A program made the translations under genes and the position numbers. From contig NZ_CP155079.2 in the NCBI RefSeq assembly GCF_039634365.2, forward strand, positions 2,852,001 through 2,916,000: a stretch of DNA of 64,000 nt, given 5' to 3'. Each line of letters begins with the position of its first letter. Position 1 is the first letter of the stretch. The stretch comes from Mucilaginibacter sp. PAMB04168 (lineage in GTDB: Bacteria; Bacteroidota; Bacteroidia; Sphingobacteriales; Sphingobacteriaceae). Shown here one piece after another: positions 60,220-64,000 of the stretch. The notes below the pieces were generated by a model, which was given only the letters and a program-made list of their open reading frames with translations, was not told the origin of the DNA and searched no databases.

Positions 60220-61029
60220 TTAGAATGAATACCTGTTTCCGGGAAGTTGCGGACGACTACTTCCTCCGTTGTTTTGGGTATACCTTTGTTGATAATTCCC
60301 GTTACGATTGTTACTATTTCCGTTCTGGTTATTTTCACGATTAAAGCCACCGTTTGAGGGTCTTCCATAATTGCCCTGGTTGTTATCTCTGCCTGGTTGT
60401 CCATTGTTTTCCCTGTTAGGATAACCACTCCTGTTAGGATAACCATTGTTGTTATTACTATTGCCGCCCTCATTAGGGCCCTGGCCATAATTACGGTCCC
60501 GGTCTCTACTCCTGTCTTCGTTTCTGTTGTTTCGATCCCAGTTGCCACGGCCGCCGCCGGCGTTGTTTGAATCATATGGCGAGCTAGGGAAACGACCATT
60601 GTATCCTCTGTCGTCACGTCTGTCTGGGGTTCGGTTAGCATATTGGTTATTGTTCCAACTGCGGCCACCGTTACTGCCATATCTACTGCGGTAATAATCG
60701 TGATTTGCATACGGGCGTTGCGCTCTCACCTCATAACGGCGGGCACTGCGCCAATCGTAATCATGGTACCGGCCAGGAAGGTACGCTCCACTTACCCAAC
60801 GACGGTCATCGTCCATATAATAATAACAGTGTTCAGGTACAGAGTAGTAAGCTTCTACATCTGGCAGGTAGTAATAGTTGTCGTAAACTACAGCCGGAGG
60901 TACAGGCTTATGAACATTAATAACCAACGGGCCTATTCGTACACCTACGTTTACCCCTACTTGTGCACTTGCAGTTTGTGACAACAAACCTCCAGCAGCT
61001 ATGATGATTGATAAGAAGAACTTTTTCAT
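60220..61029 (-). CDS. Secreted Asn/Gly/Arg-rich low-complexity protein
   Basis: A protein of about 269 residues with signal peptide MKKFFLSIIIAAGGLLSQTA. A short conserved part follows (VGVNVGVRIGPLVIN, then a Tyr-rich YYYLPDVEAYYSV and YMDDDRRWVSGAYL). The second half is almost entirely Asn, Gly, Arg, Asp and Tyr, with imperfect repeats such as PNRSGYPNRENNG. The DNA repeats CCTGTTAGGATAACCA twice near 60415-60445. The tail is probably disordered and exposed; the function is unknown. I start at ATG 61029; 14 upstream codons precede the signal peptide. Confidence 0.8.
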   Translation of the reverse strand: MKKFFLSIIIAAGGLLSQTASAQVGVNVGVRIGPLVINVHKPVPPAVVYDNYYYLPDVEAYYSVPEHCYYYMDDDRRWVSGAYLPGRYHDYDWRSARRYEVRAQRPYANHDYYRSRYGSNGGRSWNNNQYANRTPDRRDDRGYNGRFPSSPYDSNNAGGGRGNWDRNNRNEDRSRDRDRNYGQGPNEGGNSNNNNGYPNRSGYPNRENNGQPGRDNNQGNYGRPSNGGFNRENNQNGNSNNRNGNYQQRYTQNNGGSSRPQLPGNRYSF

Positions 61030-61201
61030 ATATCCTGTAATTTGCATGTATGACAGGATAACAGACAGCAAGGTTTAAGGGGCTAAATAATATGCTTTGT
61101 AACATCTGTGTGTACATTACACAACCATGTATTTAAATTGTTATTTGTAAAATTTTAGGCCGCAAATTATAATGCTTTAATTTGAGCACAATCCATTATT
61201 T

Positions 61202-62491
61202 ATGAAAAGAAAAGTAGCCTTGTCTTCTTTTATACCTATGCTGGCTGTTGCCGGCTTACTTTGGTATGGCGCCAGCCAGCAAAACACAATTACATCAGTA
61301 ATTCCGGACGCTGATAACGCCGGTTTAAAGCTACCGGAAGGGTTTGGCGCCTTAAAGGCGGCCGATGGTGTTGGCAGAGCGCGGCATATAGCAATTACAC
61401 CTGCTGGCGATATGTATGTGAAGCTTAACCGGCTTAATAAAGACGGTAATGGCATTGTATACCTGCACGATAGTAATGGTGATGGCAAAATGGAGGATGC
61501 AAAAGGTTTTGCCAATTACATTGGTACTGGCATGTACATTAAAGATAGTTATCTCTATGCATCATCTAACACCGAAGTTTTTCGATATAAATTAGACGAT
61601 AAATACCAGATAGCAAACCCAACTCCTGAAAAAATAGTGACCGGTTTGATTGACCGCCATCAGCATGAATCGAAGTCGGTAGTGCTTGATAACGCAGGCA
61701 ACATATATGTGAACGTTGGCGCTTACTCTAACTCGTGCCAGGTAAAGGATCGCAACCCTGGGTCTATGGGACGCGAAGGCTGCCCCATACTTGATTCGGC
61801 TGGCGGTATCTGGCAATTTAAAGCAAACAAGCTCAATCAAACTTATGGAGATGGCGTACGCTACGCAACCGGGCTGCGCAATGTTGTTGGCCTAGACTGG
61901 AATCAGCAAAACAACCAGCTGTTTGTGATGCAGCACGGCCGCGACCAATTGCACGATTTGTTTCCTAATCTTTACACTGTGCAACAATCTTCTATTTACC
62001 CTGCCGAGTGTATGTATGCCATTAAAAAAGGCGACAATGCAGGATGGCCGTATATTTATTATGACCAGGACCAACACAAGAAGATCTTAGCGCCCGAATA
62101 TGGCGGCGACGGTAAGAAAGAAGGTGGTAAGGAAGCTATTGATCCATCTGTGGCCTTTCCTGGCCATATGGCACCTAACGGCTTGCTGTTTTATACCGGC
62201 AACATGTTTCCGGAACGTTATAAAAACGGTGCTTTTATAGCTTTTCATGGTTCATGGAACCGTGCGCCTGAACCACAGGCCGGCTTTTTTGTGGTATTCC
62301 AACCTTTTAAAGACGGAAAACCATTCGGTAAGTGGGAAATCTTTGCTGACGGATTCTCGGGCTCGACGGAGAAAACAGCAAGTGGTCGTGCCGATCACCG
62401 CCCGTGCGGACTGGCACAGGGGCCAGACGGATCGCTCTATGTAAGCGACGATAGCAAAGGAACAATATACAGAATACTATATAAAAAGTAA
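61202..62491 (+). CDS. PQQ-dependent sugar dehydrogenase-like (GSDH/sorbosone dehydrogenase family)
   Basis: A 429-residue protein with an N-terminal membrane anchor or signal (LSSFIPMLAVAGLLWYGASQ). A six-bladed propeller of the glucose/sorbosone dehydrogenase family follows: RHIAITPAGDMYVKLN, ATGLRNVVGLDWNQQNNQLF, MQHGRDQLHD, and AFHGSWNR near the end. The Arg-rich PCGLAQGPDGSLYVSDD is the last blade. Such proteins oxidise sugars in the periplasm using PQQ. Some homologues bind no PQQ, so activity is unproven. It is monocistronic with its own terminator. Confidence 0.85.
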   Translation: MKRKVALSSFIPMLAVAGLLWYGASQQNTITSVIPDADNAGLKLPEGFGALKAADGVGRARHIAITPAGDMYVKLNRLNKDGNGIVYLHDSNGDGKMEDAKGFANYIGTGMYIKDSYLYASSNTEVFRYKLDDKYQIANPTPEKIVTGLIDRHQHESKSVVLDNAGNIYVNVGAYSNSCQVKDRNPGSMGREGCPILDSAGGIWQFKANKLNQTYGDGVRYATGLRNVVGLDWNQQNNQLFVMQHGRDQLHDLFPNLYTVQQSSIYPAECMYAIKKGDNAGWPYIYYDQDQHKKILAPEYGGDGKKEGGKEAIDPSVAFPGHMAPNGLLFYTGNMFPERYKNGAFIAFHGSWNRAPEPQAGFFVVFQPFKDGKPFGKWEIFADGFSGSTEKTASGRADHRPCGLAQGPDGSLYVSDDSKGTIYRILYKK

Positions 62492-62494
62492 CCT

Positions 62495-62533
62495 TAATAA
62501 AAAGGCGGACTGTTGAGTCCGCCTTTTTTATTA
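62495..62533. terminator. Bidirectional terminator
   Basis: AAAAAGGCGGACT (62499-62511) pairs with AGTCCGCCTTTTT (62516-62528). The stem extends to 17 bp with TAAT/ATTA at the ends, around a 4-nt loop, and has T6 on the plus strand and T5 on the minus strand. Confidence 0.88.
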
Positions 62534-62563
62534 AACGTATCTATACTTAATAGCAACTGGCTT

Positions 62564-64000
62564 TTAAATCGTTTTTGGTGAGTAAACTTTCAGTACACCA
62601 TCATCTTCACTACTCACTACCAACAAGCTCTTTTTGGTAGGGCTGTTTTTAGCAGGTATAATAAGTACACCTTCGGGCGCATCGCCACATTTTAGCAATT
62701 GCAGAAACACCGGCTTTTTAGGGTTAGTGATATCGTATACCGCTACTGCAACAGCGCGTTCCATTCCAACAAAGGCAACGTTTTTATTGCCAATCTTCCC
62801 TATCGTTATGCCTTCAGGTTCAATAGATTTATCATCACTCCGGGCATCGTCGTACACACCTGCGGCTACTGCTTTAACGTCCAGTTCGTTCATGCTATCA
62901 AATACCTGTGCTCCGGTATTGCCATTCCATACACTAAATGAGCGGGCCCCAAAGGAGTACAATGCATCGTAGTCGCCATCGCCATCAGTATCGCCCAGTG
63001 TGCTGGTGATGTTCAAACGCCCTAACTGCACATCGGTCTTTAAATCGTTGCGATTAGGAAAAACAGTAGCGTCAAGCGTAACGTCTTTTATGCGTTTGGC
63101 TTCGGTTAGCGCTGTATATTCACGTGCATCACCTTCGTTAGCAGTAAACAAATAAGGTATACCGCCCGATGTGAATACGGCAATACCGTCGGGCATAAAA
63201 ATTCCTTTAACAGGCCACTTTGCTGCTACCCCTATTTTGTTGTCACGATCACTGGCGTCTATCTCGTTACCATTGGCATTGTAATCTTTAAATCCAAGTG
63301 GAAAGATGTTGGTAATAGTTTTAGTCACCAGGTCTATTTTGGCAATACCATTATTTTCTTGCAAGGTTACCCAAGCCGTTTTTGAATCTTCGGAAATAGT
63401 GATGTATTCTGGCTCTATGTCTTTAACGAAATCATTGCCCACACCAAAAACCCTGAAGCCCTGGGCTTTTAGCGCCTCTTTCTGACTGGCGAAGCCGGCA
63501 AAATCGAGCGTTGTGACAGCATAATTATTATCTACAGCTATGATAGACACTGTGCCAGCAGGGTCACTAGTATAAGTGGTATTTGGCTCGCCCTCATTAG
63601 CCGTCATGATGAATTTACCGTCGGGCGAAAAGGTTATCATATCTGGCAAAGAACCAACGCTAATTACTTTTATTTCGCTAAAATCACTTGTTTTAAACAC
63701 TGCCACCTTACCAGGAGCCTGTTTATCAGCAGATTCAATAGCGGCAGCCAATTTGCCGTCGTAGACAGCCACACTATTTACAGCACCGCCGTAAGGGGCC
63801 ATTTGTATGGAGGAGATAACTGCCATTTTAGATGGATCTTTGAAATCGATCACATCAATTTTATTTACAGTCCCGTTATTTACTACAAACAGGCGGTTTG
63901 TTGTCGGATCAAAAGCGCTGATCTCAGCTGCGCCGGCATCACCGATGTCTAATGTTCCAATTTCTGCAAATGTGGATGGATCCTCAGTAGGTTCAATCGG
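62564..64000 (-). CDS. Choice-of-anchor I family protein (5' end outside window)
   Basis: The frame is open from 62564 to the right edge. A GTG at 63853 could be mistaken for a start, but the 49 codons beyond it are in frame and conserved (AEIGTLDIGDAGAAEISAFD, then NRLFVVNNG), the typical family beginning. Visible are repeated propeller blades (ITFSPDGKFIMTANEGEPNT, DVAVFTSGGIPYLFTANEGD-like segments). The short Lys-rich end carries no obvious sorting signal. Choice-of-anchor I proteins are secreted and resemble alkaline phosphatase-associated beta-propellers; the function is uncertain. The N-terminus and any signal peptide are not in the window. Confidence 0.88.
   Translation of the reverse strand, partial: PIEPTEDPSTFAEIGTLDIGDAGAAEISAFDPTTNRLFVVNNGTVNKIDVIDFKDPSKMAVISSIQMAPYGGAVNSVAVYDGKLAAAIESADKQAPGKVAVFKTSDFSEIKVISVGSLPDMITFSPDGKFIMTANEGEPNTTYTSDPAGTVSIIAVDNNYAVTTLDFAGFASQKEALKAQGFRVFGVGNDFVKDIEPEYITISEDSKTAWVTLQENNGIAKIDLVTKTITNIFPLGFKDYNANGNEIDASDRDNKIGVAAKWPVKGIFMPDGIAVFTSGGIPYLFTANEGDAREYTALTEAKRIKDVTLDATVFPNRNDLKTDVQLGRLNITSTLGDTDGDGDYDALYSFGARSFSVWNGNTGAQVFDSMNELDVKAVAAGVYDDARSDDKSIEPEGITIGKIGNKNVAFVGMERAVAVAVYDITNPKKPVFLQLLKCGDAPEGVLIIPAKNSPTKKSLLVVSSEDDGVLKVYSPKTI

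Noticed and set aside
60108..60710. 200-residue minus-strand frame, Thr/Ile-rich
   Set aside because: It is the alternative frame of the Asn/Gly-rich secreted protein; codon repeats keep it open. No start context or signal is visible.
1..64000. tRNA/rRNA genes, CRISPR arrays, insertion sequences and prophage
   Set aside because: No cloverleaf, rRNA segment, repeat-spacer array, transposase or phage gene was recognised. The only recombinase, at 49203-50156, looks like housekeeping XerD with no flanking element.

Overview
The window is a gene-dense stretch of chromosome from a member of the Bacteroidota, most likely a Sphingobacteriaceae bacterium close to Mucilaginibacter or Pedobacter. This is inferred from protein style: OmpA/TPR/PD40 fusions, DUF4251, choice-of-anchor I, WbqC and CorA side by side, MacB-like FtsX permeases ending in NPVKSLRSE, and several start sites preceded by the Bacteroidota -7 box TAnnTTTG. 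I saw no rRNA, tRNA, CRISPR array, insertion sequence or prophage. Both edges cut genes: an NtrC-type regulator on the left and a choice-of-anchor I protein on the right.

Region by region. 1-2.8 kb: end of a sigma-54 activator, a small DUF2158 protein behind a hairpin, a frameshifted DUF4177-like gene and a YedK/HMCES-type DNA-protein crosslink protein. 2.9-10.5 kb: fructosamine kinase family protein, lepA, folD, a Rieske protein, a lipoprotein, queE and a large OmpA-family protein. 10.5-24.5 kb: a large secreted protein, recQ, manC, rlmB, dnaB, chrA, a TPR protein, a bifunctional nuclease with a structured leader, a nucleoside permease and a zinc alcohol dehydrogenase. 24.6-39.1 kb: the most interesting block (below). 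39.1-49 kb: FMN reductase, htpG, a YbbA-YbbP-TesA-like module, terC, an Rrf2 regulator and a 1-Cys peroxiredoxin. 49-64 kb: xerD, aroQ, an MscS channel, a glycosyltransferase/acyltransferase pair, wbqC-corA, msrA, an MBL hydrolase, an aldo/keto reductase, a GSDH-type dehydrogenase and the truncated choice-of-anchor I gene.

The block at 25.3-39.1 kb looks like a self-contained, two-component-controlled export system. One strand carries a membrane fusion protein, an ABC ATPase, an S41 peptidase and two tandem MacB/FtsX-type permeases, then a second ABC ATPase and a TolC-family channel. Divergent from it are a sigma-54-dependent response regulator and its histidine kinase, overlapping by 11 nt. 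The intergenic region at 36.2 kb has two 13-bp direct repeats exactly 22 bp apart, almost midway between two back-to-back -24/-12-like promoters. The same repeat pair, with the same 22-bp step and almost the same distance to a -24-like element, occurs again at 27.5 kb in front of the second ATPase-TolC unit. I read this as a regulon with one activator and three promoters (regulator/kinase, fusion protein/ATPase/peptidase/permeases, and ATPase/TolC).

Most other genes are ordinary housekeeping or envelope genes, often separated by clear hairpin terminators, several of them bidirectional between convergent genes. Where an upstream extension of a frame is unlikely (folD, lepA, the nuclease, peroxiredoxin, FMN reductase, several secreted proteins), I moved the start to the better-supported codon and say so.
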